NCBI GenBank assembly: GCA_964466465.1
Contig: CAYXNJ010000019.1
Location: 1-40,667 of the forward strand
Reading direction: 5' to 3'
DNA from: Sulfurospirillum sp964466465
GTDB lineage: Bacteria > Campylobacterota > Campylobacteria > Campylobacterales > Sulfurospirillaceae
Length of the DNA: 40,667 bases
The position numbers were made by a program, and so were the translations under genes. Under the pieces are notes generated by a model. It was not told the origin of the DNA, ran no database searches, and saw only the letters and a program-made list of their open reading frames with translations. Positions 26,297-34,827 of this stretch are shown in pieces (the stretch's first letter is position 1; the number at the start of each line of letters is the position of its first letter).

Positions 26297-28032
26297 CAGA
26301 AGTTCCAGAATTCATCAATCTCTTCACCGCTAAAGTCCCAAATGACATTATGTGGTGGAAGTGTTTCGTATTTCATAAACTCTGGTAATCTATCATCTGC
26401 TTTACCAAGTCCTGCTTTGATGTTAAATTCATGTTCTCTTTTGAGAATGGTTTTACCCAAATTAACAACATCATCAATAGTGAGGCTGCAACCAAAACGA
26501 GCATTAATCATATCGACAAGTGCTGGTAAACATTTTGGATCATCAAGGGCAGGGAACGCAACAAAGATACACATACCTGTACTATCGACCGCAGCTGTTG
26601 CGATTTGAAGGTTACGTGCAAGTTCAACTTGTCCTTCTTTTTTAAGTGGATCAACATAACCACCGCTGTTAAGAATGTTAGTAGCAACGGCATAACCTGA
26701 AGTATGGTCTGCTCCCATAGTTGAAGTAGCATAGGTGATACCTTGACCTTTAACAGCGCGCGGTTCATACGCAGGAATACCTTGACCTTTAACGGTTGGA
26801 ACGTGTGTTAAACCATAAATTTTACCTAAGACATGGGTGCCACTACCGATAATACGACCTATTGGTGTTCCATTTGGCAAATCTTTTGATAAAAGCTCAT
26901 ACGCTTTTTCACCATCACCGTAAGCAATGATGCCAGCATCAACTGCAAGACCAAGTGTGACAGATGCTTCAATAGAATCAACACCTAAGTCATCCATAAG
27001 TCCATCGATTTTTGCGATCATATCCAAATCTTTGATACCAAAGTTAGATCCAAGAGCCCAAATGGTCTCATACTCAAAACCTGATGTGAGGTAGTTGCCG
27101 TCTTTGTCATTATACACTTGTGAACATTGGATAACACAGCCTGCATGACAACCGTGTGTTGTTTTACCGCCTCTTGCTTTAATGGTCTCAGCCATGGTTT
27201 CACCACAGATGTTCTCTGCAAATTCCCAATTACCTTCTCTAAAGTTACGGGTTGGAAGACCGCCTGCTTCATTGAGGATGTTGACAAGAACGTTGGTACC
27301 AAATGCTGGTAAGCCTTGTCCACTGATAGGATTTTCTTGAAGTGCTTTTGTAAAGACTTTACTTGCTTCTTTAAATTTCTCAGGATCTGCAATAGTGACT
27401 TCTTTATAATCTGCTGCATCAACAGTGATACATTTGATTTTTTTAGAACCCATAACTGCACCTAAACCACCACGACCATGACTTCTAAGTTTTCCACCAG
27501 GATCTTTTACAGAAATGTTTGCAAGGTTCATACGCATTTCACCAACACGACCTATAGTCATCACTGCAACTTTTTTGTCATATTTTGCTGCCATAGCATC
27601 TAAAACACCGTAATTATCAAGTCCTACAAGTTCAGGAACTTCGATAAACTCAACATTGTTTTTAGTGACATGGAGTTGATAAAAAGTATTTTGATTTTTA
27701 GGCATACCTTCAATAATAAGTGCTTTTACACCAAGTTTTGACATAATTTGCGCACTGGTTCCACCAACGTTTGACTCTTTGATACCACCTGTTAAAGGGC
27801 TTTTAGCACCACAAGAATTACGACCGCTGTTAGAAGCAGATGTACCTGAAAGAAGTCCTGGAGCGAAAACAAGTTTGTTATTTGGTCCTAATGGATGACA
27901 CTCTGGATCAACCTCTTGCGCAACAATTGTCGATGTTAAAGCACGACCACCAAGTCCCAACCATTCTGCTGGAACCTCTTCTATTTTAAAACTAAGATCG
28001 GTCATATTGACGCGATACACTAAATCAGCCAT
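26296..28032 (-). CDS. aor: Aldehyde:ferredoxin oxidoreductase (tungsten/AOR family)
   Basis: A 578-residue AOR-family enzyme that oxidises aldehydes to acids, or reduces acids, with ferredoxin, using a tungsten (or Mo) bis-pterin. Domain 1 has GLGGRALTSTIVAQEV and FAPGLLSGTSASNSGRNSCGAKSPLTG; the pterin-binding domain has GRGGLGAVMGSKKIK. The [4Fe-4S] cysteines are C295, C299 and C303 (GCHAGCVIQC), plus a later Cys in STGMC. The first two are spaced x3 rather than the x2 of Pyrococcus AOR. AAGGAG precedes the ATG. It is first of a two-gene operon with moaD and has a promoter element shared with hyf. Substrate unknown. Confidence 0.9.
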   Translation of the reverse strand: MADLVYRVNMTDLSFKIEEVPAEWLGLGGRALTSTIVAQEVDPECHPLGPNNKLVFAPGLLSGTSASNSGRNSCGAKSPLTGGIKESNVGGTSAQIMSKLGVKALIIEGMPKNQNTFYQLHVTKNNVEFIEVPELVGLDNYGVLDAMAAKYDKKVAVMTIGRVGEMRMNLANISVKDPGGKLRSHGRGGLGAVMGSKKIKCITVDAADYKEVTIADPEKFKEASKVFTKALQENPISGQGLPAFGTNVLVNILNEAGGLPTRNFREGNWEFAENICGETMAETIKARGGKTTHGCHAGCVIQCSQVYNDKDGNYLTSGFEYETIWALGSNFGIKDLDMIAKIDGLMDDLGVDSIEASVTLGLAVDAGIIAYGDGEKAYELLSKDLPNGTPIGRIIGSGTHVLGKIYGLTHVPTVKGQGIPAYEPRAVKGQGITYATSTMGADHTSGYAVATNILNSGGYVDPLKKEGQVELARNLQIATAAVDSTGMCIFVAFPALDDPKCLPALVDMINARFGCSLTIDDVVNLGKTILKREHEFNIKAGLGKADDRLPEFMKYETLPPHNVIWDFSGEEIDEFWNF

Positions 28033-28064
28033 ATTTGACTCCTTATATGAGGGTTTATAAAGTC

Positions 28065-28096
28065 ATAATATAAAAAGTGTATAGCATGAAAATAGC
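28065..28096 (-). promoter_or_regulatory. AOR promoter with element shared with hyf
   Basis: On the minus strand GCTATTTTCATGCTA (28096-28082), then 11 bases, then TATTAT (28070-28065). The same 15 bases with the same spacing to TATAAT occur upstream of hyfA. The 15-mer contains GCTA direct repeats seven bases apart and occupies the -35 region. The implied start is about 25 bases before the AOR ATG. Confidence 0.7.
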
Positions 28097-28164
28097 AAAG
28101 TCAATGAAAGAGTTTAAAACAAAAACATGCTTTTTTGGCATATCTTTTTTTACACACTTAGCTT

Positions 28165-28197
28165 AAAAAAGTAGTGGCATTTTGCCACTACTTTTTT
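28165..28197. terminator. Strong bidirectional intrinsic terminator
   Basis: Stem GTAGTGGC / GCCACTAC flanked by AAAAAA and TTTTTT, with a 5-base loop. On the minus strand it overlaps the stop codon of the GH17-GT2 gene (28188-28190) and ends in a U-run, so it terminates that gene just upstream of the AOR promoter. Confidence 0.85.
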
Positions 28198-30857
28198 GGT
28201 TTAAGGGATTGAAGTTCGATGATACGAAGAATGATGGCAGAGTAGTAAGGAATACTCTGAATAAGAAGGGTGAAGGCAAATACGTAAATTTCAGTAATGC
28301 GTGTAAAGTTTGTAAAGTAAAGCGCAAAGAATGAGATGGTAAGAAGGGTTGCTAAAATCATCTCATGGCGAATAGGGCTTTTGTTTACTTTTTTTGTATT
28401 GCCACCTTTTTCAGTACGCTTAAAAGGCAGACCGTCTTTGACAAAACCATCATAGACTGCTTTGAAAATAACAAGCTGTAAGCTCATCGACGCAATAGCA
28501 CTCAGTACTGTCTCTTTGATACCCATTTTGACACGGGTATGGTATAAGATAAACGCATGAAGAATATTGACCAAGAATGCCACCAAAATAGGAAGGGTTA
28601 ATGGTAACGTTGGAATGGTCACACCCACAAAGATAATAAATGGAACCCAGAAAATATTTAAAAAAGCAGTTAAGGCACCAAAAGCATCAGAGAGCCAGAA
28701 GAACCAACCTGCAACGAAATGGTACTTTTGGTAAGGCGTTAGAGATGTTGATGATGGCATAAAATGACGCCAGTGTTTTTTCAAAATTTGGATAGCACCA
28801 TATGCCCATCGGTGGCGTTGTGTACGGAAGGCTTCAACTGTGTCTGGAAGCAAACCCCAACCATAACGTCTGTTGGTATAGTGTGCGGTATAGCCTGCCT
28901 CAAAGAGTCTCAATCCAAGCTCAGAGTCTTCAACAATGGTATAGGTTGTCCAATCACCCACTTCGTGCATCGCTGAAAGCCTAGCCATTAGCATCGTACC
29001 ATGCGCAACGATAGCATTTTCTTCGTTTCGCTCAACCATACCGATGTCAAAGAAGCCTGCATATTCAGCATTCATCGCTTGTTTTATGAGAGATTCATTG
29101 CCATCTCTATGATCTTGTGGTGCTTGAACAAGAGCAACTTTTGGATCATCAAAGAGTGGAACAAGATCGATTAGCCAGTTTTCGCCGACGACATAGTCCG
29201 CATCAATAACCGCTAAGATTTCTGCTTTTTCATTGGTGTATTTAAGGGCTTCATTTAGAGCGCCTGCTTTAAAGCCTTTACAGGTAATGTTCAAAAAGAC
29301 GAATTTGTCGCCCAGTTTTTGACAATGCTCTTCAATTGGTTTCCAGTAAAACTCTTCAGGTGTATTGTTGATAACAACTAGAACTTCGTAGTTGGTATAT
29401 TTCATACGTGCGAGTGAATCAAGTGTCTCCATAAGAACATGAGGCTGTTCTTTATAGGCTGGTACATGAATGGAGACAAAAGGTACGTGATCTGATTTGA
29501 GATTGAGTGGTGCTAAACGCTCAGGTGCAATACCCAGTGTACATTTAAAGAGTTCATTGATTTTTGCAAGTGTGATAATCACCAAAGGAATCATCAAGAT
29601 AATTCCCATAACCCACATGACCCACATACCAAAGTTCATGTAATACACAAATGGATAGGTCGCTGCCATAGCGATACCAAAGCCCATTGCTTGCGCTGCT
29701 GCCGCATAGGTAATGGCATGAGCGAAGTTTACGCGTTGGTTTCTTAGACCAAAGAAGGTGAGTAAAATACCAAAGAAGACAGAGCCTGCCATCTGATAAC
29801 GCCAGAGTGGGTTGATAATAGTCTGTTTAATAAAATGGAATTTTGGTTGTTTATTGATGTCAAAAAGTCCCCAATACGGTCCAACGCTTCCTTCATGAAC
29901 ACCTTTCCATGGTTGATCAAATGCTTCAACGATGTTATAGCTCCATTTTTCTGCTTTAGCCATCTCTAAAAAGCCTGTAATAGCAGCTATTTGATTGGTA
30001 AGAGTTGCTTCTGCTTTTTCATTGTTATAGCCGCTACTTGGCCAGCCAAACTCACCGATGGTAATAGGTTTTTTAGGGTAAAGCGTAGCAATAGCGTCGT
30101 ACTTCTCTTTTGCAAATGCCAAGGTTCTTTCAATAGGCACTTTTTCCCAGTAAGGAAGAATATGCACACAGATAAAATCAACATGACGCGCCAGTTCAGT
30201 ATTGGTCAGCCAAACGTGTTGAACCTCTGCTGTCGTTACAGGAATACGGGTACGCTTTGATACTCGGTCAATATAAGCTATCAGTTCTTCAGATGTAAGA
30301 TCAGCACGTAAAAGAACCTCGTTTCCTACAATGATAGAGGAGATTTTTGGACCATAAAGTTTGGTAAGTTCAAACAGGGTTTCGATCTCGACTTCATTTT
30401 GTCCTTTATCACCTGAGAGCCAAAGACCAACATCCACTTTGAGTTTGGTGTCGTTTATATTGGTTAAAACACGTTTTGCATCATCAATTGCATAGGTTCT
30501 TACTTTTCGTGAAATCTGTGCAATCGTTTTCATATCTTCGGCTATTTCAGCATCACTTTTGGGTGCTTTTTCAAAGCCTCGATACGGTGTATAAGAGAGA
30601 GACTCTAGTTTATCGCCAATTTGGGGCGATGTAACGATTTGATCACCCGATTTTGTCCACAAAAGTATCTGAACAAGGGAGGTAATAACGAGGGAAAGTA
30701 GGATATATTTGAAATATTTCAACCGTATGCTCCGAAAAAATGATAATGCTTTCAAGCTATTGCGCCATAACACGTTTGCAAAAAAGTTGGATGATTTTAC
30801 AACAACTTTGTTTAAAAAAATGAAGCGCTTTGTTAGAGGGGGATGTTTTTGCCTCAT
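28188..30857 (-). CDS. GH17-GT2 bifunctional beta-glucan synthase (NdvB-like)
   Basis: An 889-residue inner-membrane protein in two parts. After a membrane helix (about 51-67) comes a periplasmic GH17 domain (about 85-345) with acid/base Glu180 in VGNEVL and nucleophile Glu269 in TIGEFGWPSSG. Three helices (355-440) lead to a cytosolic GT2 domain (about 460-720) with IDADYV, EDSELGLRLFEAGY and QRHRWAYG, then C-terminal helices. Pseudomonas NdvB has the same plan and makes beta-1,3-linked glucans that the GH17 part transglycosylates. Two starts are possible: ATG 30857 without clear ribosome site, or TTG 30722 with GGAG seven bases upstream, which would leave residue 46 as the first. Confidence 0.88.
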   Translation of the reverse strand: MRQKHPPLTKRFIFLNKVVVKSSNFFANVLWRNSLKALSFFRSIRLKYFKYILLSLVITSLVQILLWTKSGDQIVTSPQIGDKLESLSYTPYRGFEKAPKSDAEIAEDMKTIAQISRKVRTYAIDDAKRVLTNINDTKLKVDVGLWLSGDKGQNEVEIETLFELTKLYGPKISSIIVGNEVLLRADLTSEELIAYIDRVSKRTRIPVTTAEVQHVWLTNTELARHVDFICVHILPYWEKVPIERTLAFAKEKYDAIATLYPKKPITIGEFGWPSSGYNNEKAEATLTNQIAAITGFLEMAKAEKWSYNIVEAFDQPWKGVHEGSVGPYWGLFDINKQPKFHFIKQTIINPLWRYQMAGSVFFGILLTFFGLRNQRVNFAHAITYAAAAQAMGFGIAMAATYPFVYYMNFGMWVMWVMGIILMIPLVIITLAKINELFKCTLGIAPERLAPLNLKSDHVPFVSIHVPAYKEQPHVLMETLDSLARMKYTNYEVLVVINNTPEEFYWKPIEEHCQKLGDKFVFLNITCKGFKAGALNEALKYTNEKAEILAVIDADYVVGENWLIDLVPLFDDPKVALVQAPQDHRDGNESLIKQAMNAEYAGFFDIGMVERNEENAIVAHGTMLMARLSAMHEVGDWTTYTIVEDSELGLRLFEAGYTAHYTNRRYGWGLLPDTVEAFRTQRHRWAYGAIQILKKHWRHFMPSSTSLTPYQKYHFVAGWFFWLSDAFGALTAFLNIFWVPFIIFVGVTIPTLPLTLPILVAFLVNILHAFILYHTRVKMGIKETVLSAIASMSLQLVIFKAVYDGFVKDGLPFKRTEKGGNTKKVNKSPIRHEMILATLLTISFFALYFTNFTRITEIYVFAFTLLIQSIPYYSAIILRIIELQSLKPKK

Positions 30858-30874
30858 TTAGCCAAAAACATCCC
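30840..30874. promoter_or_regulatory. Perfect 12-bp inverted repeat at the start of the glucan synthase gene
   Basis: GGGATGTTTTTG (30840-30851) and CAAAAACATCCC (30863-30874) enclose an 11-base loop that contains the annotated ATG. A minus-strand TATAAT (30882-30877) stands just upstream, so the repeat falls on the predicted transcription start. It could be an operator or a 5' hairpin. There is no U-run, so it is not a typical terminator of the hyf operon. Confidence 0.6.
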
Positions 30875-30903
30875 ATATTATAGGGGTTTAGAGAGGTTTT
30901 TAT

Positions 30904-31350
30904 TTATTGTTCAAGGATAGAATCAAACGATTTTAATTTTTCCAGTGCTTTAAGAGCAGAACTTTGAGCGCTCTTGCTTAAGCCTTCGGTAAAATGCAAG
31001 ACATTTTCCAATAAAACAGCAATGCCTAAAAAAATGGTTTTGGTGCAAATCTCTCGTAAATAACTTAACAAAATAGGCGTAGGGAGGTTGTGTGTTGAAT
31101 AAACATAGGTGCGTTCATCGCTGAGGTCAAGGAACTCTATTTTATCTTCTTTAAAACCGCTCATAGCGTCAACAACGACAATGACATCAGGTTCATAGGC
31201 ACGAATAGCAGCAAATTCATTCTCAGGTGTATCGTAGCCCCAAAAGATTTTCCATTCAGGAAGGTGTTGCTCGACCAGTCGTCCGACCTCTATAGCAACA
31301 CCATCATCACCTCTAAGTTCATTTCCCACACACAACAACGCTTTTCTCAC
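30904..31350 (-). CDS. hycI: Hydrogenase maturation protease, HycI type
   Basis: About 149 residues. The M52 peptidase pattern is clear: LLCVGNELRGDDGVAIEVG, DVIVVVDAMSGF and STHNLPTPILLSYL. Such proteases bind the nickel in the large subunit and cut its C-terminal tail; the target here is HyfG, which retains that tail. GTG at 31350 is chosen because GGAG lies six bases upstream and the enzyme then starts MRKALLCVGN; an ATG at 31371 would overlap hyfJ. It is the last gene of the hyf operon. Confidence 0.88.
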   Translation of the reverse strand: MRKALLCVGNELRGDDGVAIEVGRLVEQHLPEWKIFWGYDTPENEFAAIRAYEPDVIVVVDAMSGFKEDKIEFLDLSDERTYVYSTHNLPTPILLSYLREICTKTIFLGIAVLLENVLHFTEGLSKSAQSSALKALEKLKSFDSILEQ

Positions 31351-31360
31351 ACATCTCTCC

Positions 31361-31720
31361 TTAATGCTCATAACTGTTAATATCTTTTCTAAGAACCAAA
31401 TACCCCTCGTTCAAGCCCTTAAGAACCTCTTTAAAAGGGCATTCCATCACATGAGGTAAAAGTTTTGCGGCATGTTCTGGAAAGATTTCGATTTCAAAAT
31501 ATTTGCTTAGGTTACCAATTTTGAACTTCAGATACTCATCACCATGTTCAACCATCTCCGTAAATTCAAGTTCAGTCATCTGAAGCACTTTTTCACTAAA
31601 GTCTATTGTTCCCACACCATGCCCGATGCAGGTAGAAAAAATTTTGATCTGATCGAGCTTCGCATCCCCTGATTTAGCGCCATCAAGATGTCGTTTGGTG
31701 AGTTTGTACACTTCTATCAC
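31361..31720 (-). CDS. hyfJ: HycH/HyfJ family hydrogenase assembly protein
   Basis: A 119-residue protein with the HycH-family phrase CIGHGVGTIDFSEKVL (E. coli HycH has IGHHLGVIDCLEAAL) and a C-terminal GYLVLRKDI matching IYLMVRRL. HycH helps mature the large subunit of formate hydrogenlyase hydrogenase. Its length is slightly below E. coli HycH (136). One base separates it from hyfI. Confidence 0.8.
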   Translation of the reverse strand: MIEVYKLTKRHLDGAKSGDAKLDQIKIFSTCIGHGVGTIDFSEKVLQMTELEFTEMVEHGDEYLKFKIGNLSKYFEIEIFPEHAAKLLPHVMECPFKEVLKGLNEGYLVLRKDINSYEH

Positions 31721-31721
31721 G

Positions 31722-32543
31722 TTATTGTCCCCATTTGACTCTGTGGAGGTCTATTTTATCGTCCTCCTCGCAAGTAACGTATTGGGTATAAATCTCATTG
31801 TGTAAAATACCCATACACTCGGCATACCGTGGATCCTCTTCTGTTTTAATGGCTTCAGTAAGTGCAATTTTAGTTGCTTTTGCATCTTTTGTATTACCAC
31901 TTTTAACAAGAGCGGTTAGGTATTTGTCATAAAGTTTACGCCCAAAAACATAACTCATGAGTCGTTTAGCTTGTACAAGAAGATCGCGCTCAAATAAAGT
32001 ATTGCCAAGAACAGAATCTGCCACAAGTGGAGGCATTTCATTATCTTCTTCAAAACTAACTTTTTGAAGTCTTTGATCCATAACGCCAAGCGCTGTGGTC
32101 AGACCATAGATGATGCTTGCTGGATGTGGAGGGCAGCCTGGAATGTACACGTCCACAGGAATGATTTTATCGATACCGCTAAGAACACTGTACGCATCAT
32201 AGAAGATACCACCTGTTGCGCCACACGCACCAAGTGCTACAACGATTTTTGGATCGGGAGTTGCCTCGTAAGCACGTAAAAGTGGGTAGTACATCTGACG
32301 TGTTACAGGACCTGTACAGAGCAAGATGTCCGCATGACGTGGATTGGCTACCAGTTTAAAACCAAAGCGCTCAGGGTCCCATAGGGGTGTAATCGCCGCA
32401 AAAATCTCAATTTCACAGCCGTTACAGCTTCCACAGTCCACACGAAACACACTAAAGCTTCTACCGATGTGTTTTAAAAGCTCAAGTTTTTGCTCTAAAT
32501 CATTCGCAAGTTCAATCTCTTTTGGCATTTCATATGTTTTCAT
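31722..32543 (-). CDS. hyfI: Hydrogenase-4-type small subunit (NuoB-like)
   Basis: A 273-residue [NiFe] group 4 small subunit with one [4Fe-4S] cluster. The ligands lie in VDCGSCNGCEIEIF, ALGACGATGG and YIPGCPPHPASIIYGL. Up to about residue 170 it parallels NuoB/HycG. A C-terminal extension of about 100 residues (EDNEMPPLVADSVLG to the end) is rich in charged helices. It transfers electrons from HyfH to the NiFe site in HyfG. Its start overlaps the hyfH stop by four bases. Confidence 0.93.
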   Translation of the reverse strand: MKTYEMPKEIELANDLEQKLELLKHIGRSFSVFRVDCGSCNGCEIEIFAAITPLWDPERFGFKLVANPRHADILLCTGPVTRQMYYPLLRAYEATPDPKIVVALGACGATGGIFYDAYSVLSGIDKIIPVDVYIPGCPPHPASIIYGLTTALGVMDQRLQKVSFEEDNEMPPLVADSVLGNTLFERDLLVQAKRLMSYVFGRKLYDKYLTALVKSGNTKDAKATKIALTEAIKTEEDPRYAECMGILHNEIYTQYVTCEEDDKIDLHRVKWGQ

Positions 32544-33079
32544 TCTATCACCATCTCTTTGCCACTGGTAAACGATTCTACCGTAGCCGTTTTTTTACAT
32601 GTAGGGCAAACACACAGATAATTTTTAGCCTCTTCAAGCCTTTTTTCGCTTACATTGGCTTTACTTAAACACTCAAAGCTGTACTTTACAAGTCGTTTTG
32701 CACTAAAAGGCTTATTGCATTTTGTACAATACTGAACATCGAGTTCACCTCGTTGGATGAGGGCTGATTTATCAAATTTGACAGCGAGTTCAAACTCTTC
32801 ACTAAGTTTAATGGCTCCCGTTGGGCAGACTTCATCACATCTTCCACAGAAGATACAACGTCCACAGTCAAACTCCCAAATGAGTTTACTTTTATCATCA
32901 TTAAAAGCAACGGTAATGGCATTGGAAGGGCACGCAATACCGCATGCCGCACACCCAATACACAAATCAAAAACATAGGCTGGTTTACCTCGGAAATTAT
33001 CGGCAACTTTGTACGGCTCAAATGGATATTTGTGCGTAATTTCGCCGTATTTTTTACTGATATCAAGAAGTTTCATCAT
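32540..33079 (-). CDS. hyfH: Hydrogenase-4-type 8Fe ferredoxin subunit (NuoI-like)
   Basis: A 179-residue polyferredoxin. Two [4Fe-4S] motifs are CIGCAACGIACP and CGRCIFCGRCDEVCP. A C-terminal half with CTKCNKPF and CVCPTCKK looks like a zinc or rubredoxin-like site, as in HycF. It relays electrons between HyfA and HyfI. It overlaps hyfG and hyfI by four bases each. Confidence 0.92.
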   Translation of the reverse strand: MMKLLDISKKYGEITHKYPFEPYKVADNFRGKPAYVFDLCIGCAACGIACPSNAITVAFNDDKSKLIWEFDCGRCIFCGRCDEVCPTGAIKLSEEFELAVKFDKSALIQRGELDVQYCTKCNKPFSAKRLVKYSFECLSKANVSEKRLEEAKNYLCVCPTCKKTATVESFTSGKEMVIE

Positions 33080-34815
33080 TTGAGATCCTTCATCGGGCTA
33101 TTTTTAAGTGTTTTAGAAAACTCTTTTAGATCTTTATTCGTTAAAATCTTACTCTTTTTGCTCTTGATGTCCACAACAGTGACACGCTCTGTACATGAAT
33201 AACAAGGATCAAGGCTACAAACGATAAGTGCAGCATCAGCAATGGTGTTACCACGGAATTGGAAGCGAAGGCTTGGCCAGTTGTTATACGTTGCCGCACG
33301 ACATCTCCAGCGATACACTTTTTGTGCACTTCCTTGCATGATCCAGTGAACGTTCTCTCCACGTGGTGCTTCCACATACGCTAAAGCGTAGTTTTCAGGC
33401 TTCACGTGGAATGTTGGATCGACAATAATTGGTGTTTGAGGCATAAGCTCAAAACACTGACGAATGATAGAAACAGAGCTTTTAAGCTCAATATAGCGTA
33501 CCATCTCTCTTGCAAAAACGTCGCCACCTTCAACAACAGCAACATTAAACTCAATTTGTTTGAAGAAATCATACGGATGATCGTAACGGGTATCACGTTT
33601 AATACCACTACCTCTGATGTTTGGTCCAACAGGTGAGAAATCACGTGCGACTTGTTTATCTAGGATACCCACACCTTTCCAGCGTTTCATCTGGCGTTGG
33701 TCATCCATAACAGCATCCCATACTTCATCTACTTGTGTTTCGATGATTTTCAAGATACGTAAACTCTCTTTAATCTCAATACCTGTCATATCGCGTCTAA
33801 GACCACCCATAACAACGTTACCATAGGTTTTTCGTCCACCTGTAACGAGCTCTGCTAGTTTCATAGAGTATTCACGAATTCTAAAGATGTGCATGAACGC
33901 GTTATAGTTACCTGTCACTTCACATGCAAGACCGATGTTAAGCAAATGGCTGTGAAGACGCTCAATCTCCGAACAAATGACACGAATAGCTTGTGCACGA
34001 GCAGGAATTTCTAAATTGATTGCTTTCTCTGCTGCTTCAATACATGCGATGGCGTGAGCATACCCACAAATACCACACACACGTTCTGCTAGATAGCCCA
34101 TCTGGTCGTAGTTCATACGATTTTCAGCAAGTTTCTCCATACCTCTGTGTTGATAGAAAAGTCTGTAGTCCGCATCAATGATAGTATCACCATCACAAAA
34201 GAGTCTAAAGTGACCAGGTTCATCGGCTGTGATGTGCAATGGTCCTAGAGGTACATCGATAATGCCTGAGCCCTCAGGTCGTAAAAAGTCATATTCAGGC
34301 TCCATGTAGTGCTCACGCATATCAGGGCGGTAACGGTAGTCCATTGCATCTTTTCTAAGTGGGAAAAGATTGTCTGGCCAGTCATCGCTGAGTACTAAAC
34401 GTCTTTTATCAGGTAATCCTTCGGCGATAAGTCCAAACATATCGTAGGCTTCTCTCTCGTACCATACACACGCAGGAACGAGAGGCGTTACCGATGGAAA
34501 TACCATAGACTCAGGAGAAATAAGCACTTTCACCGTCACAAAACATTTTTCATCTTGTGCGATCTCATCGCCTTCAAACATCTTGCCACCTTCCATGGAA
34601 AGGGCGTAATAGAGAGCATAATGTTTGTTGATGCTTCTCTCATCATTGGGGATCATCGTTGAGAGGTAACCACCCATATCATAATACAAGAAGCGAACCG
34701 CTTCTGGAAGGTCGTTTAGTTCCACCAAAGCGGTGACTTGATCTTCGTATTGTCTTGTGACTTCTAAAATTTTGACTCTTTGTCCTAGAGCTTCTATAAA
34801 TTTATCGCATTTCAT
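33076..34815 (-). CDS. hyfG: Hydrogenase-4-type large subunit (NuoC-NuoD fusion) with NiFe site
   Basis: A 579-residue catalytic subunit. The N-terminal NuoC-like domain (to about 170) is fused to a NuoD-like domain. The NiFe ligands are in RVCGICGYAH (Cys247, Cys250) and DPCYSCTER (Cys538, Cys541). After Arg544 a 35-residue tail remains, which is the substrate of the HycI protease, so the gene encodes a nickel-loaded, processed hydrogenase. Length matches E. coli HyfG/HycE (about 570). It lies 12 bases after hyfF. Confidence 0.95.
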   Translation of the reverse strand: MKCDKFIEALGQRVKILEVTRQYEDQVTALVELNDLPEAVRFLYYDMGGYLSTMIPNDERSINKHYALYYALSMEGGKMFEGDEIAQDEKCFVTVKVLISPESMVFPSVTPLVPACVWYEREAYDMFGLIAEGLPDKRRLVLSDDWPDNLFPLRKDAMDYRYRPDMREHYMEPEYDFLRPEGSGIIDVPLGPLHITADEPGHFRLFCDGDTIIDADYRLFYQHRGMEKLAENRMNYDQMGYLAERVCGICGYAHAIACIEAAEKAINLEIPARAQAIRVICSEIERLHSHLLNIGLACEVTGNYNAFMHIFRIREYSMKLAELVTGGRKTYGNVVMGGLRRDMTGIEIKESLRILKIIETQVDEVWDAVMDDQRQMKRWKGVGILDKQVARDFSPVGPNIRGSGIKRDTRYDHPYDFFKQIEFNVAVVEGGDVFAREMVRYIELKSSVSIIRQCFELMPQTPIIVDPTFHVKPENYALAYVEAPRGENVHWIMQGSAQKVYRWRCRAATYNNWPSLRFQFRGNTIADAALIVCSLDPCYSCTERVTVVDIKSKKSKILTNKDLKEFSKTLKNSPMKDLK

Positions 34816-34827
34816 TGGAATTCCTAA

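Noticed and set aside
30840..30874. Intrinsic terminator of the hyf operon
   Set aside because: The inverted repeat is strong but has no U-run on the minus strand and lies at the start of the next gene with a -10 box just upstream.
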